The notes below the pieces were generated by a model, which saw nothing but the letters and a program-made list of their open reading frames with translations, did not search any database and had not been told where the DNA came from. Shown here in pieces: positions 24,196 to 33,445 of a stretch of DNA of 64,000 nucleotides (position 1 is the first letter of the stretch; each line of letters begins with the position of its first letter). This stretch comes from Actinomadura xylanilytica (lineage in GTDB: Bacteria > Actinomycetota > Actinomycetes > Streptosporangiales > Streptosporangiaceae), in NCBI RefSeq assembly GCF_030283145.1, contig NZ_JASNWE010000004.1, forward strand, positions 735,604 to 799,603, in the 5' to 3' direction. A program made the position numbers and the translations under genes.

Positions 24196-25565
24196 CCGCC
24201 ACCAGGGCCGCCCCGCCGAAGCCCGCCACCGGGGCGGCGGACCGGGCCGCCGCCGGACGGGCGTCCGCGCCGCCCGGCCCCGCCGCGCCGCCGCCGCTGC
24301 GGCGCCGGCTGCCGGTGACGGTGGTGGCGCTGGTCGCGGGCATCGCCTCGCTGCCGATGCTGATGCCGTTCGGGCTGGCCCCCGGCCCCGGCAACACGGG
24401 GCTGCCCGATCTCGCGCTCGTCGGCGTCACCGCGGTCACCCTGCTGTGGGCGGCGACCCACCGGCTGCCGGTGCGGTGGCCGTTCCTGATCCCCACGCTG
24501 CTGACCATCATCGCCGGCGGGATCGCCGCGCTGGTCAACGACGCGGGCGCGCTCACCCTGGTCAAGGACCTGTTCGTGCTGCTGTGGGCGGTGAGCGTCG
24601 CCAATCTCGGCCGCGACCCGCGGCTGCTGCGCGTCGCGCTGCGCTCCTGGGTGGTCATCGGCACCTGCTACGCGCTGGTGATGATCTTCGGGTTCGTGAT
24701 CGGGAACGACCTGCTGTCGGGCAAGCAGGTCGACGGCGAGCGCGCGATGTTCACCTTCGGCGACGCCAACTACGCCTCCAACTGGTTCATCTGCGTGTTC
24801 TTCATCGCCCGCGCCGCCCGCTTCCCCGCCACGCCCGCCCGGCGGTACGCGGTGTGCGGCGTGCTGCTCGCCGCCGAGGTGCTGACCGGTTCCAACGGCG
24901 GCTCGCTCGCGCTCGGCGCCGCGATCCTGCTCGGCTACCTCTTCCGGCTGTTCCGCGAGGGCAAGGCGCACCACGCGATCGCGGTCGGGGCGCTCGCGGC
25001 GGTGCTCGGCGGCGGGGGCGTCGCGGCGCTCGGCCAGATCGACGTCCAGCCCTGGCTCGACCGGGCCGGCCAGGCGTCCCCCATCCTGCGCGACTCGATC
25101 GGCCGGACCACCGGCGAGAGCACCAACTCGCGCAGCACCGTGCTGGCCACCACGATCAAGATGATCGACCGGCAGACCCATCCGTGGGGCATCGGGCCCG
25201 GCCAGACCGAGACCGCGATGCGGGTCGGCCAGGAGACCTACGTCCGCGAGGCGCACAACGACTACATCGCCGCCGTCCTGGAGCGCGGCTTCCTCGGCGG
25301 CGTCGCGCTGATCGCACTGCTGTCCACGCTGCTGCTCAGGTGCCTGCGGATCGCCCGCCGGGACGCGCTGACCGGCGAGTACGCGCGGCTGGTGCCCCGG
25401 CCCGAGCTGTTCGCCGCGCTGGTCGCGGTGTTCCTGATCTCCGGGCTGTTCTACGAGACCCTGCACTACCGGCACGGCTGGGCGTTCTTCGGCCTGATCG
25501 CCGCACTGGACCTCTTCGGACGGCGCGACACCGCCCCCGCGGCGGGCACCGGGGAGGCCGCATGA
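24192..25565 (+). CDS. Wzy-type O-antigen ligase/polymerase family protein
   Basis: The 457-residue integral membrane protein has a Pro/Ala-rich cytoplasmic N-terminus (about 45 residues) and 10 to 12 membrane helices. The large external loop ends with GIGPGQTETAMRVGQETYVREAHNDYIAAV, which matches the Wzy_C signature (Gly-Gly loop then E-x-HNxY). It would join repeat units at the outer face of the membrane. It overlaps both neighbours by 4 nt (ATGA), so polymerase, glycosyltransferase and flippase are translationally linked. Confidence 0.88.
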   Translation: MTATRAAPPKPATGAADRAAAGRASAPPGPAAPPPLRRRLPVTVVALVAGIASLPMLMPFGLAPGPGNTGLPDLALVGVTAVTLLWAATHRLPVRWPFLIPTLLTIIAGGIAALVNDAGALTLVKDLFVLLWAVSVANLGRDPRLLRVALRSWVVIGTCYALVMIFGFVIGNDLLSGKQVDGERAMFTFGDANYASNWFICVFFIARAARFPATPARRYAVCGVLLAAEVLTGSNGGSLALGAAILLGYLFRLFREGKAHHAIAVGALAAVLGGGGVAALGQIDVQPWLDRAGQASPILRDSIGRTTGESTNSRSTVLATTIKMIDRQTHPWGIGPGQTETAMRVGQETYVREAHNDYIAAVLERGFLGGVALIALLSTLLLRCLRIARRDALTGEYARLVPRPELFAALVAVFLISGLFYETLHYRHGWAFFGLIAALDLFGRRDTAPAAGTGEAA

Positions 25566-26872
25566 CCGACACGCAGCGTCCCGCCGGACCCATCTCGGGC
25601 GGCGTGGGGGACGGCGGGGACACCGCCGAGGCCGGACGGCTCAAGAGGCGGCTGCTCGCGCTCGTCGCGGGCAACATGGCCGGACGGATCGGCGCGCTCG
25701 CCTCGCTCGGCGTCGCCACCATCCTGGTGGCGCGGATCGGCGGGCCCGAACTGGTCGGCGCGTTCACCCTGGTGCGGATCCTCCCCGGGCTGCTCTGCCA
25801 GCTCTCCAACGCCGGGCTGCCCGCCGCCGCGCCCTACTTCCTCATCCGCGGCGACCACGACCAGGCGCGGGTGCGGCCCACCCTGGCCTGGCTGACCGTC
25901 GCCGGCGCCGTCCTCGGCGGCACCGGCTGGCTGGCCCTCAGCCCGCTGCTCCACCCGGTGTTCTTCGAGTCGTTCGGGATCTGGTTCACGCTCGCCGCCG
26001 CCGTCCCGTCCTTCACCCAGGGCTTCGTCTCGGTCGGCAAGGGCCTGCTCCAGGGCACCGACGACCAGAACGGCGCCAGCCTCGCGATCGCCGTCGAGGA
26101 GTTCGTCTTCCTGCCCATCTACCTGGTCATCCTGATCGGCTGGTACGGGCCGGGCGCGCTGATCACCGGGCTGGTGCTGGCCGACGTCGCCGCCGCCGCG
26201 TGGATCGCGCGGCGGCTGGCGCGGCGCGGGTTCTTCGCCGGCTGGGGCCGCCCGGACCGGCTGCTCGGCCGCACCATCGCCGGGTACGGCCTGCGCGGCT
26301 ACCTCGGCCAGCTCATCGACCTGCTCCAGCTCCGCTTCGACATGGCGCTGCTCGGCGCGCTCGCCGGGCCGAAGGTCCTCGGCGTCTACACCGTCGCGAG
26401 CAAGTTCGCCGAGCTGGTGCAGCTCCCGGGCCTGGCCGTCAACTACGTGCTGTACCCCGACTTCGCCAAGGAGGACCGCGGCACCGCGACCCGGCGGACC
26501 GCGCGGCTGATCCTGCCCGCGCTGGCGGTGTCGGCCGCCGCCGCGCTGCCGCTCGCGCTGATCGCCGGGACCGCGCTGCCCTGGGTGTTCGGCGACGTCT
26601 TCGACGACGCGGTGGTCCCCACCTACATCCGGCTGGCCGGGGTGGTCACCTTCGGCGTCACCGGCCTGGTCATGGCCTACCTGTACGGCGTCGGCCGGCC
26701 CGGCGCCGCGTCCGCCGGCCAGGGCATCGGCCTGGTCGTCGTCGTGGTGTGCGGCGTCTTCCTGATCCCCCGGTACGGGGCCGAGGGCGCCGCGATCGCC
26801 ACCTCCGTCTCCTTCGTCGCCACCACCGCGGCGCTGCTGGTGTGGTTCCGGCACGTCCAGAAGAAGGGGTGA
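25562..26872 (+). CDS. Wzx-type polysaccharide flippase (MOP superfamily)
   Basis: The 436-residue protein has 12 to 14 membrane helices and the look of polysaccharide flippases: an N-terminal amphipathic start (LLALVAGNMAGRIGALASLGVATILVARIGG), a mid-protein YGLRGYLGQLIDLLQLRFDMALLGAL block and FAELVQLPG. It flips lipid-linked repeat units across the membrane. It lies between polymerase and priming transferase in one operon. Confidence 0.88.
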   Translation: MTDTQRPAGPISGGVGDGGDTAEAGRLKRRLLALVAGNMAGRIGALASLGVATILVARIGGPELVGAFTLVRILPGLLCQLSNAGLPAAAPYFLIRGDHDQARVRPTLAWLTVAGAVLGGTGWLALSPLLHPVFFESFGIWFTLAAAVPSFTQGFVSVGKGLLQGTDDQNGASLAIAVEEFVFLPIYLVILIGWYGPGALITGLVLADVAAAAWIARRLARRGFFAGWGRPDRLLGRTIAGYGLRGYLGQLIDLLQLRFDMALLGALAGPKVLGVYTVASKFAELVQLPGLAVNYVLYPDFAKEDRGTATRRTARLILPALAVSAAAALPLALIAGTALPWVFGDVFDDAVVPTYIRLAGVVTFGVTGLVMAYLYGVGRPGAASAGQGIGLVVVVVCGVFLIPRYGAEGAAIATSVSFVATTAALLVWFRHVQKKG

Positions 26873-26874
26873 CC

Positions 26875-27612
26875 ATGTCCGAGGAGCACACCCGGCTGGA
26901 GAGCCGTCCGGTCGACCCGTCCGACGGGGTCCCGCCGTCCGGCGCGCGGCGCGTGCTGGACGTGGCGGGGGCCCTCGCCGGGCTGGTCCTGCTGAGCGTG
27001 CCGCTGCTGCTGGTGTACGCGCTGGTGCGGTTGTCGAGCCCGGGGCCGGGGGTGTTCCGGCAGACCCGGGTGGGGCAGGGCGGCCGGCCGTTCACCATGT
27101 ACAAGTTCCGCACCATGCGGCAGGGCGTCGGCGGCCTCACCGTCACCGCCAACTGCGACCCCCGGCTGACCAGGGTGGGCAAGCTGCTGCGCCAGTGGTC
27201 GCTGGACGAGCTGCCGCAGCTCGTGAACGTGCTGCGCGGGCAGATGACCCTGGTCGGGCCGCGTCCGGAGACCTACGATCTGGCCGTGCACTACGACGCG
27301 CGGTCCCGCTGGGTCTTCGACCACCGGCCGGGCCTGACCGGCGTCTCCGAGGTCCGCTTCCGCGACTTCGACGTGCTCGGCCCCGGCGAGGAGGTCGACC
27401 TGGCCGCCTACATCGAGCGGATCGTCCCGGCCCGGGTCGCGATCGACGCGGTGTACCTGCGCGACCCGTCGATGCGCGCCACGTTCGGCGCGCTCTGGGA
27501 CACCGTCCGGCACATCCTCGGCTTCACCGTCCCGCCGCTCCGGGACGCGCCGCCCGGCGCCGCCGGCGCGCCGGTCCGCGAGGCCGGGCGGGAGGCCGGT
27601 CCCGCCGCCTGA
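26875..27612 (+). CDS. Priming sugar phosphotransferase (bacterial sugar transferase, EpsL type)
   Basis: The 245-residue protein belongs to the monotopic phosphoglycosyl transferases: one membrane helix (about residues 28-50) followed by RQTRVGQGGRPFTMYKFRTM, LRQWSLDELPQLVNVLRGQM and LVGPRPETYD. It links a sugar-1-phosphate to undecaprenyl phosphate and so starts the repeat unit. It is the short form without the multi-spanning WbaP N-terminus. It begins two bases after the flippase stop. Confidence 0.92.
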   Translation: MSEEHTRLESRPVDPSDGVPPSGARRVLDVAGALAGLVLLSVPLLLVYALVRLSSPGPGVFRQTRVGQGGRPFTMYKFRTMRQGVGGLTVTANCDPRLTRVGKLLRQWSLDELPQLVNVLRGQMTLVGPRPETYDLAVHYDARSRWVFDHRPGLTGVSEVRFRDFDVLGPGEEVDLAAYIERIVPARVAIDAVYLRDPSMRATFGALWDTVRHILGFTVPPLRDAPPGAAGAPVREAGREAGPAA

Positions 27613-27640
27613 CCGACCGCGACCACCCGGGGAGACAGCG

Positions 27641-28564
27641 ATGGGCGTCCGCTTCAAGATCTCGGTGGTGGCCGCCGCGGCCGTGCTGGTGGCCGGCTTC
27701 CTGCTCTACCTGGCGCGCGGACCGTCCGGCGACGGCGACACCCCCTACCGCGGCCCGCTCGCGAGCCCGGGGACCCCGGCGGCCGGCTCTGGCGGGACGC
27801 GGCACATCGCGCTGAACACCCGGCCCGCCGACTACCCGAGGCTGAAGGCGCTCGGCTACGACCTCGTCGACGTCAAGCCCGACGAGGCGCTGGTGCGCGG
27901 CGTCCCGGACGGGATGCGGGCGCTGCTGTGGGTCGGCAACTTCACCTGCGGCGCCTTCGAGCTGCCGTTCGACGCGTTCGCCCGGGCGGTCCAGCGCTAC
28001 GCGCACGACCCCAAGGTGTTCGGCTGGTACCTGTCGGACGAGCCCAACACCCGCGAGTGCCCGGAGGTCGCCGGCGAGATCCGCCGCCGCGCCGACCACG
28101 TCAGGCGGCACGCGCCCGGTCAGGTCACCTTCATCTCGCTCACCGACTGGCCGATGGGGCCGCTCACGCCCGCCCGGACCGGCGTCGACCTGGTCGGGCT
28201 CGACCCCTACCCGTGCAAGGGCTCGGCCCGGACCCGCGCGAAGTGCAACATCGACGCGATCGACCGGATGGTGCGGATGGCCGACGAGGCGGGCATCGCA
28301 CGCCGCGCGGTCGTGCCGGTCTTCCAGACGTTCGGGCAGGACTGCTCAACGGGCGACAAGCAGTACTGGCTGCCCACCCAGGCGCAGCTCCGCGCGATCC
28401 TGGCGCGCTGGGACCGGCTGGTGCCGCGCCCGCCGATGGACATCTCCTACTCGTGGGGACACCAGGACCGATGGGCCTGCCCGGCGCTCTCAGACGCGTC
28501 CGGCGGTGCGCGTCCCGACCTTCAGAGCATCATGAAGGGGCACAACACCGCCGGACGATCCTGA
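27641..28564 (+). CDS. Membrane-anchored glycoside-hydrolase-like TIM-barrel protein
   Basis: The 307-residue protein has an N-terminal membrane anchor (residues 6-25) and an extracytoplasmic domain. FGWYLSDEPN places a Glu at the end of a beta strand as in the acid/base of TIM-barrel glycosidases, and VDLVGLDPYPC and PVFQTFG are other strand ends. Four Cys may form disulfides. It is the last gene of the exopolysaccharide operon and may trim or release the polymer. The specific family is not recognised. Confidence 0.65.
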   Translation: MGVRFKISVVAAAAVLVAGFLLYLARGPSGDGDTPYRGPLASPGTPAAGSGGTRHIALNTRPADYPRLKALGYDLVDVKPDEALVRGVPDGMRALLWVGNFTCGAFELPFDAFARAVQRYAHDPKVFGWYLSDEPNTRECPEVAGEIRRRADHVRRHAPGQVTFISLTDWPMGPLTPARTGVDLVGLDPYPCKGSARTRAKCNIDAIDRMVRMADEAGIARRAVVPVFQTFGQDCSTGDKQYWLPTQAQLRAILARWDRLVPRPPMDISYSWGHQDRWACPALSDASGGARPDLQSIMKGHNTAGRS

Positions 28565-28604
28565 CGAGCTTCTTTCCAGACTTTCGATGGCCGGGCCTGG
28601 TGCC

Positions 28605-28757
28605 TCAGCCGACGCCCTGGTTCTCGGCGACGACCGGCTTCTGCGGCTGATCCGGCAACGGGAAGTCCATCGAGCCGATCTGTAGTGCGAAGATCTCCAT
28701 CGCCCCTACGACCAGCACGAAGGCGACGACGAACAGGCCGAACTTCTTGCGGTCCAC
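28605..28757 (-). CDS. 50-aa single-span membrane protein
   Basis: A GTG at 28757 behind GAAGGGG opens a frame with a basic N-terminus (VDRKKFG), one hydrophobic helix of about 20 residues, and a polar tail (PLPDQPQKPVVAENQGVG). It lies 50 bases downstream of the Rieske/metallo-beta-lactamase gene in the same direction and may be its membrane partner. The frame is convergent with the exopolysaccharide operon, ending 40 bases from it. No family is recognised. Confidence 0.6.
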   Translation of the reverse strand: MDRKKFGLFVVAFVLVVGAMEIFALQIGSMDFPLPDQPQKPVVAENQGVG

Positions 28758-28807
28758 GTACGAACCCCTTCAAACCCCCGGTGATCACAAAAAATTAGCA
28801 CAGAACG

Positions 28808-30400
28808 CTAAAGGCCGAGAGGCCGATCGGTGGTCCGGCGCACCCTCCTGCTGCCGAGGTTCGCCGAGCGCGCGTTGACGCACGCCCCTGTGGCCAGATC
28901 GAACGCGAAGTTGTGCGCGAGGCAGTGCACCTGCCCGTCCCGGACGATCGCGCCGATCGACAGGTCCTCCCCGGCGTGCGGGCAGTAGCGCGGGATGTCG
29001 TAGGAGCACCCGCCCGACTCGACCACGATGCGCTCGGACTCGTCCCGTCCCGTCTCGTACGCCTCGACCGCCCGCAGCGCGGGGGCGTTGGCGTGCTTGA
29101 GCAGGCCGACCAGGTGGTCGTTGTAGACGTCGGGGTCGCGGTAGAGGCTGAGCCGGAACGAGATGAGCAGGTCCTCCCAGGCCAGCCGCCCGCCCAGCAC
29201 GCCGTCGAGCCAGCGGCCCGCGGTGGTGATCCGGTAGTGCGGGCGGGCGCCGGGGGCGGCCTCCCCGGCCTTGAGCCCGTCCGGGGAGAAGTCCACGTCC
29301 CACGTCCCGCCGTTCGGCCCGGTGACCTCGAAGCGGACCAGCATGTCGATCTGGGAGAGGAAGTAGTCGCTGAGCCCGCCCAGGTGCTCGAAGTGCGCGA
29401 CGAAGCGGTGGAACAGCTCGGCGTCCGGCTCGGGGTGGTCCGCCAGCACGCACTCGATCGACGCGGCCCGGTCGGCGGCGTACCGCTCCAGGTAGCCGGG
29501 ACGGTCGGCGTCGGCGAACGAGAAGCGCGCCGAGACCGGGTCGCGGACGACCTCACCGGTGTCCAGGTCGACGGTGTCACCGGGCCTGAAGTGGTCCCAG
29601 CGCTGCCCGGGCAAGTGCTCGCGCAGCCACTCGGTGGCGGCCTCGGGGTCGCAGAACGCGCCCGTGTCCTGGTCGAGCACCCAGTTGAGGTGCGCGACCT
29701 CGCCGTCCAGGAAGCAGGGCGGCCCGGCGAACGGGACGGCGAGCTCCGGCGCGGTCTGCCGCACCAGCCGCTGCGCGCCGCGCAGCTTGGCGACCCGCTT
29801 GTCCATCGAGACCTTGGCGAGCTCCTCGGGCGGGTACTCGTAGCAGATCGGGTGCCAGGAGGCGCCCGAGGTCTGGAGCGCCATCAGGTCGAGCCGGCCG
29901 CCGGCCAGGTGCTTGGCGCGGCGCGCCTGCGCCGCGGTGAGCCGCGCGTCGTTGCAGTGCAGGATCGCGCGACCGTCGGCGACCACGAGAAATGCGGAGT
30001 CGTGGCACATCGGCGACAGCTCCGGAATCACCGTGATCCAGGAGCCCCGATTGTCCAGTGGGAATTTCTCCCAGGCCGGTATCTCAATTACCTGCCGGGC
30101 ACCGGCCACCGCCGCCATGCGTGCACGGAAGGCGGGACCCGGATAGGACGGAATGAGGATTCTGGTCCGTTCGGGAAGTCGCTCGACGACCCAGGGGTCG
30201 AAATGATCTAGATGCTCGTGCGAGATCGCGACCCAGTCGGTTTCGAGCAACGCGGGCACATCGAGATGATCGTTTCTCGGGTACTGGTGCCAGGCGCCCA
30301 GGAAGGCGCCCGTCGGGGCGAGCCAGGGATCCGCGAGCAGGCGGAACGCGGCGCCACGGACCGCCACTCCGGCGTGTCCGAGAAAGGTGACCGTCGGCAT
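28808..30400 (-). CDS. UlaG-like metallo-beta-lactamase fused to a Rieske 2Fe-2S domain
   Basis: The 530-residue protein starts at an ATG behind GGAGGG; a longer frame upstream has no support. Residues 1-250 form a metallo-beta-lactamase domain (FLGHAG at the start, HEHLDHFD from residue 61, CHDSAFLV and LHCNDARLT). A middle helical region follows, and residues 455-520 are a Rieske domain with CPHAGEDL and CLAHNFAFDL, so all four cluster ligands are present. The domain pair recalls CMP-N-acetylneuraminate hydroxylase but in the opposite order. An oxygenase-type reaction is possible. It is divergent from a histidine kinase. Confidence 0.85.
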   Translation of the reverse strand: MPTVTFLGHAGVAVRGAAFRLLADPWLAPTGAFLGAWHQYPRNDHLDVPALLETDWVAISHEHLDHFDPWVVERLPERTRILIPSYPGPAFRARMAAVAGARQVIEIPAWEKFPLDNRGSWITVIPELSPMCHDSAFLVVADGRAILHCNDARLTAAQARRAKHLAGGRLDLMALQTSGASWHPICYEYPPEELAKVSMDKRVAKLRGAQRLVRQTAPELAVPFAGPPCFLDGEVAHLNWVLDQDTGAFCDPEAATEWLREHLPGQRWDHFRPGDTVDLDTGEVVRDPVSARFSFADADRPGYLERYAADRAASIECVLADHPEPDAELFHRFVAHFEHLGGLSDYFLSQIDMLVRFEVTGPNGGTWDVDFSPDGLKAGEAAPGARPHYRITTAGRWLDGVLGGRLAWEDLLISFRLSLYRDPDVYNDHLVGLLKHANAPALRAVEAYETGRDESERIVVESGGCSYDIPRYCPHAGEDLSIGAIVRDGQVHCLAHNFAFDLATGACVNARSANLGSRRVRRTTDRPLGL

Positions 30401-30659
30401 ACCGAGACTGTCCCTCCGGCCCTGGGGGGCTACACCCGCCGGAATGCGCAAGGCGGCTACGCCGTAGGTATGAAAGAAATGCCGCGGAGATCGCCCGGCA
30501 ATCCCGATCGAGACGCATCGACAATGGGGCTGGTTTACCAGAATTTTGCCATGTCCACTATCGGCCAGCGGCCGGACGGTAGCGGCCAATTGTCTGGACA
30601 CCGATGCCCATCCGGGCGACGGTCGGGACGGTGCTGGTATTTATGGACGGGGGTCCTTC

Positions 30660-31457
30660 ATGAACAACGGGCAGTCACGGTCGTCACCGATGGACACGCC
30701 CGCGCACGTCGCGACGCTCACCACCGTGGGCACGCGGGAAACCGGGCCGGAGGACCCGGTGGGAAGGGTCGAGGACGGCCTGTGGCGGCGGCGGCTGCGG
30801 CACGACATCAGGCACGAGCTCGGCACGATCATCATGCTGGCCTCGGCGGTCGTCGTCGCCGACGACGTCGGCGACACGAGCCGGGCCCGCGTCGAGCAGC
30901 TCCTCGGCGAGACCCGGTGGCTCGACCACCTGCTGCGCCGCCTCGACGGGGACGGCGACGACAACGAGCCGCTGCCCTGCCCGGAACGGATCCGGGTGGA
31001 CGAGCTGACCGCCGAGGTGGTCACCGGCATGCGGCTGGCCACCTCGCACGAGGTCTGCTTCAGCGGCGGCGAGGCGTGGGCGCACATGGACCCGGTCGCG
31101 CTCTGGCGGGCGCTGCGCAACGTGCTCGACAACGCCTGCCGGGTGGCGGCCCGCCGGGTGGACGTCCGGGTCGTGGCCGACCGGGGCTGGGTCGCCGTCC
31201 AGGTCGACGACGACGGCCCCGGGTTCGGCGTCCCCCGCGGCGCGTACGGTGCGCCCGAAGCGCCGGGCGACACGGTCCCGGGCGGGGCGGCGCCGCGCGG
31301 GCTGGCCTCGCTGGGGCTGGGCATCGTGCACGACCTCATCTCCGGCTACGGCGGCAGCCTGGAGATCCGCACCTGCGAGATGGGAGGCGCCCGGGTCCGC
31401 ATGCTGCTGCCGTCGGCGCCGCCCATCAGCGCCGACGACTGGCGGCCGCATCCATGA
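30660..31457 (+). CDS. Cytoplasmic sensor histidine kinase
   Basis: The 265-residue protein has no membrane helix and no recognised sensor domain. It has a short dimerisation/phosphoacceptor segment (RLRHDIRHELGTIIM, with His as candidate phospho-site) and an ATPase domain with N-box NVLDNACRVAAR, G1 DDDGPGFG and G2 LGLGIVHDLI. It overlaps the following LuxR-type regulator gene by 4 nt (ATGA), so the two form a two-component system. The input is unknown. The 259 bp upstream, shared with the divergent Rieske/MBL gene, should hold promoters for both. Confidence 0.82.
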   Translation: MNNGQSRSSPMDTPAHVATLTTVGTRETGPEDPVGRVEDGLWRRRLRHDIRHELGTIIMLASAVVVADDVGDTSRARVEQLLGETRWLDHLLRRLDGDGDDNEPLPCPERIRVDELTAEVVTGMRLATSHEVCFSGGEAWAHMDPVALWRALRNVLDNACRVAARRVDVRVVADRGWVAVQVDDDGPGFGVPRGAYGAPEAPGDTVPGGAAPRGLASLGLGIVHDLISGYGGSLEIRTCEMGGARVRMLLPSAPPISADDWRPHP

Positions 31458-32104
31458 AGGTGATCATCTGCGACGACCACGCGGTGTTCGCCGACTCGTT
31501 GTCGCTGGTGCTGGCCGACGCCGGCCACGCGGTGGCGGGGGTGGCCTATTCGCCCGAGGAGGCGCTCCCGGCGCTGCGCGCCGGGAGCGCCGACGTCTGC
31601 CTGATCGACCTGCACTTCCCGGGGGCCACCGCGCTCGAATGGATGCCGCGGCTGCGGGCCGCCGCGCCGGGCACCCGGTTCGTGGTGCTGACCGGATTCC
31701 TCGAGCAGCCGGTGCTGGAGGCCGGTCTCGCGGCGGGCGTGCGGGGCTTCGCGCACAAGGGCCAGCAGGCCGGCGACATCCTCACCGTGTTGCGCCGGGT
31801 CGCGGCCGGCGAGGTCGTCGTCGACCAGGCCACCCGGCGCGGCGCGGGCGTCCGGCCGCGCAGCCAGGCGCAGAAGGTGGCGCAGTTCCTCACCCCGCGC
31901 GAGCGCGAGGTGCTCACCCGGCTGGCCCGCGGCGAGTCCACCCAGGCACTGGCCAAGGCGATGGGGGTGACGCGCAGCACGGCGCGCAGCCACGTGCAGA
32001 GCGTGCTGAGCAAGCTGGGCGTGCACTCGCAGCGCGAGGCCGTGATCGAGGCCGCCCGCCACGGTCTGGTGAGCGTCGAAACGGGAGAGTGGCTCGCGGG
32101 CTGA
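31454..32104 (+). CDS. NarL-type response regulator, partner of the cytoplasmic kinase
   Basis: The 216-residue protein has a receiver (CDDH, phosphoacceptor Asp in CLIDLHFPG, VVLTGF, Lys in FAHKGQ) and a LuxR-type helix-turn-helix (LTPREREVLTRLARGESTQALAKAMGVTRSTARSHVQSVLSKLGVHSQ). It is translationally coupled to the kinase gene. A GAAGGAGG-like site before the next gene shows that the P450 downstream has its own translation start. Confidence 0.9.
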   Translation: MKVIICDDHAVFADSLSLVLADAGHAVAGVAYSPEEALPALRAGSADVCLIDLHFPGATALEWMPRLRAAAPGTRFVVLTGFLEQPVLEAGLAAGVRGFAHKGQQAGDILTVLRRVAAGEVVVDQATRRGAGVRPRSQAQKVAQFLTPREREVLTRLARGESTQALAKAMGVTRSTARSHVQSVLSKLGVHSQREAVIEAARHGLVSVETGEWLAG

Positions 32105-32225
32105 ACCCCGCCTGAACGCGCCGTGCCGGTTGCGGAACGCCGGGAAGGTGACATTGGACGGCCGAAACCGGACATAGAGCGTTCGGCTCGGACACGTTAG
32201 CGTCCGCCCTGAAGGAGGTTCCCCC

Positions 32226-33224
32226 ATGCCTCAGCGGCGAGGCGCCCTACCCATCTCCGACACCGAGGTCCTCGGCTGCCCCGACAGCTACGCGCGGGGA
32301 GTCCCCTACGAACGGCTGGAGCGGCTCCGCGCCAAGACCCCGGTGGTGTGGCTGGACGGGCGGATGTCCGAGCGGCCCGGCGCCTGGGCGGTGCTGAGCT
32401 ACGCCGACGTGCGGCACGCCCTCGTCCACCCGGAGCTGTTCGCGTCCGAGCAGGACGGTGCCCTGCACGGCCCCGCCGTGGGGCGTGAGCAGGACGCGGA
32501 CGAGGCGGCGGGCGGGAGCGGCGGCGGTGACGAGCCGGACCCGTCCCTCATCGACATGGACCCTCCCGCGCGGGCGATGCTGGAGCGGGTGCCCGCGCGG
32601 GAGTCGGTCGACTTCGTCCGCGACGTCGCCGGGGACGTGCCCGCAACGTTGCGCAACACTCTGGCCGGCGGCCTGTACGCCCTTCTGCGCCACCCCGGGC
32701 AGTACGAGCGCTTACAGGCGGGACGAACCGACGAGGGGCTTCTCGACAGCGCCGTGGAGGAAATGCTGCGCTGGTGGACGCCCGTAATGCAGATCGACCG
32801 CGTCGTGCAGCGCGCGACCGAAATGGGCGGCGTGCCGCTGCGGGCGGGGGAACGGATCGTGCTCTGGCTCGCGTCCGCCAACCACGACGAGGACACATTT
32901 CCCGAACCCGACCGCTACATCCCCGAACGCTACGTCCCTGCCCCGCGCCCGCAGGAGGACGACCCTGACGCCGGGCACCGCCTCCAGAGCGATCCGGACG
33001 CCGAACCCTCTCTCCGGCACGACCGACCCGCGCGCCCGCACCTCTGCTTCGGGTACGGGACGCGCGCGTGCCTGGGCGCGCGGCTGACCCGGGTGCACCT
33101 GCGCGCGCTCCTCGTCGCGATCTTGGAACGGCCAGGGCGTGCGCGCCTGGCGGGCGAACCGGTAATGTTGCGGTCAAGCGCCCGTCACGGCTTCGACCGG
33201 CTGCCGATCCGCTGGATCGGCTGA
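32226..33224 (+). CDS. Cytochrome P450-like protein with internal deletions
   Basis: The 332-residue protein keeps the P450 N-terminal beta region, ExxR (EEMLRW, E179/R182), the PERF-like FPEPDRYIPERYV, and the heme loop FGYGTRACLG with Cys282. It is 70 to 80 residues shorter than usual. After the MDPP motif (residues 111-114) only about 25 residues precede LAGGLYALLRHP, so most of helices D to H and the oxygen-activating I-helix motif (A/G)GxxT are absent. A 20-residue acidic insertion lies near 85-107. The frame is intact. It may bind heme without normal monooxygenase activity. Confidence 0.8.
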   Translation: MPQRRGALPISDTEVLGCPDSYARGVPYERLERLRAKTPVVWLDGRMSERPGAWAVLSYADVRHALVHPELFASEQDGALHGPAVGREQDADEAAGGSGGGDEPDPSLIDMDPPARAMLERVPARESVDFVRDVAGDVPATLRNTLAGGLYALLRHPGQYERLQAGRTDEGLLDSAVEEMLRWWTPVMQIDRVVQRATEMGGVPLRAGERIVLWLASANHDEDTFPEPDRYIPERYVPAPRPQEDDPDAGHRLQSDPDAEPSLRHDRPARPHLCFGYGTRACLGARLTRVHLRALLVAILERPGRARLAGEPVMLRSSARHGFDRLPIRWIG

Positions 33225-33306
33225 GAACGGGCACCGAGCGCAACGCGCCGACACGTATGACTGCGGACGGCATCCCGACGCCGCCCAGGGCACGCCCCGT
33301 CAGGCA

Positions 33307-33327
33307 GCCCGACCGATCCGGTCGGGC
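33307..33327 (+). terminator. Hairpin after the short P450 gene
   Basis: GCCCGACCG and CGGTCGGGC are perfect 9-bp arms around ATC, 83 bases after the P450 stop and within the 221-bp gap before the esterase genes. It is a plausible terminator without a T-run. Confidence 0.6.
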
Positions 33328-33445
33328 GCACGCGGCTGTCAGGTCATCGACCCTTCTGAACGTTCACCGACCCGGCCGTACGCCCGCCGAGTCATTCGTC
33401 GTGCCATGCCCAGCGCGTGGCACGTCCTGCCCGGAGGGGGCCGGT

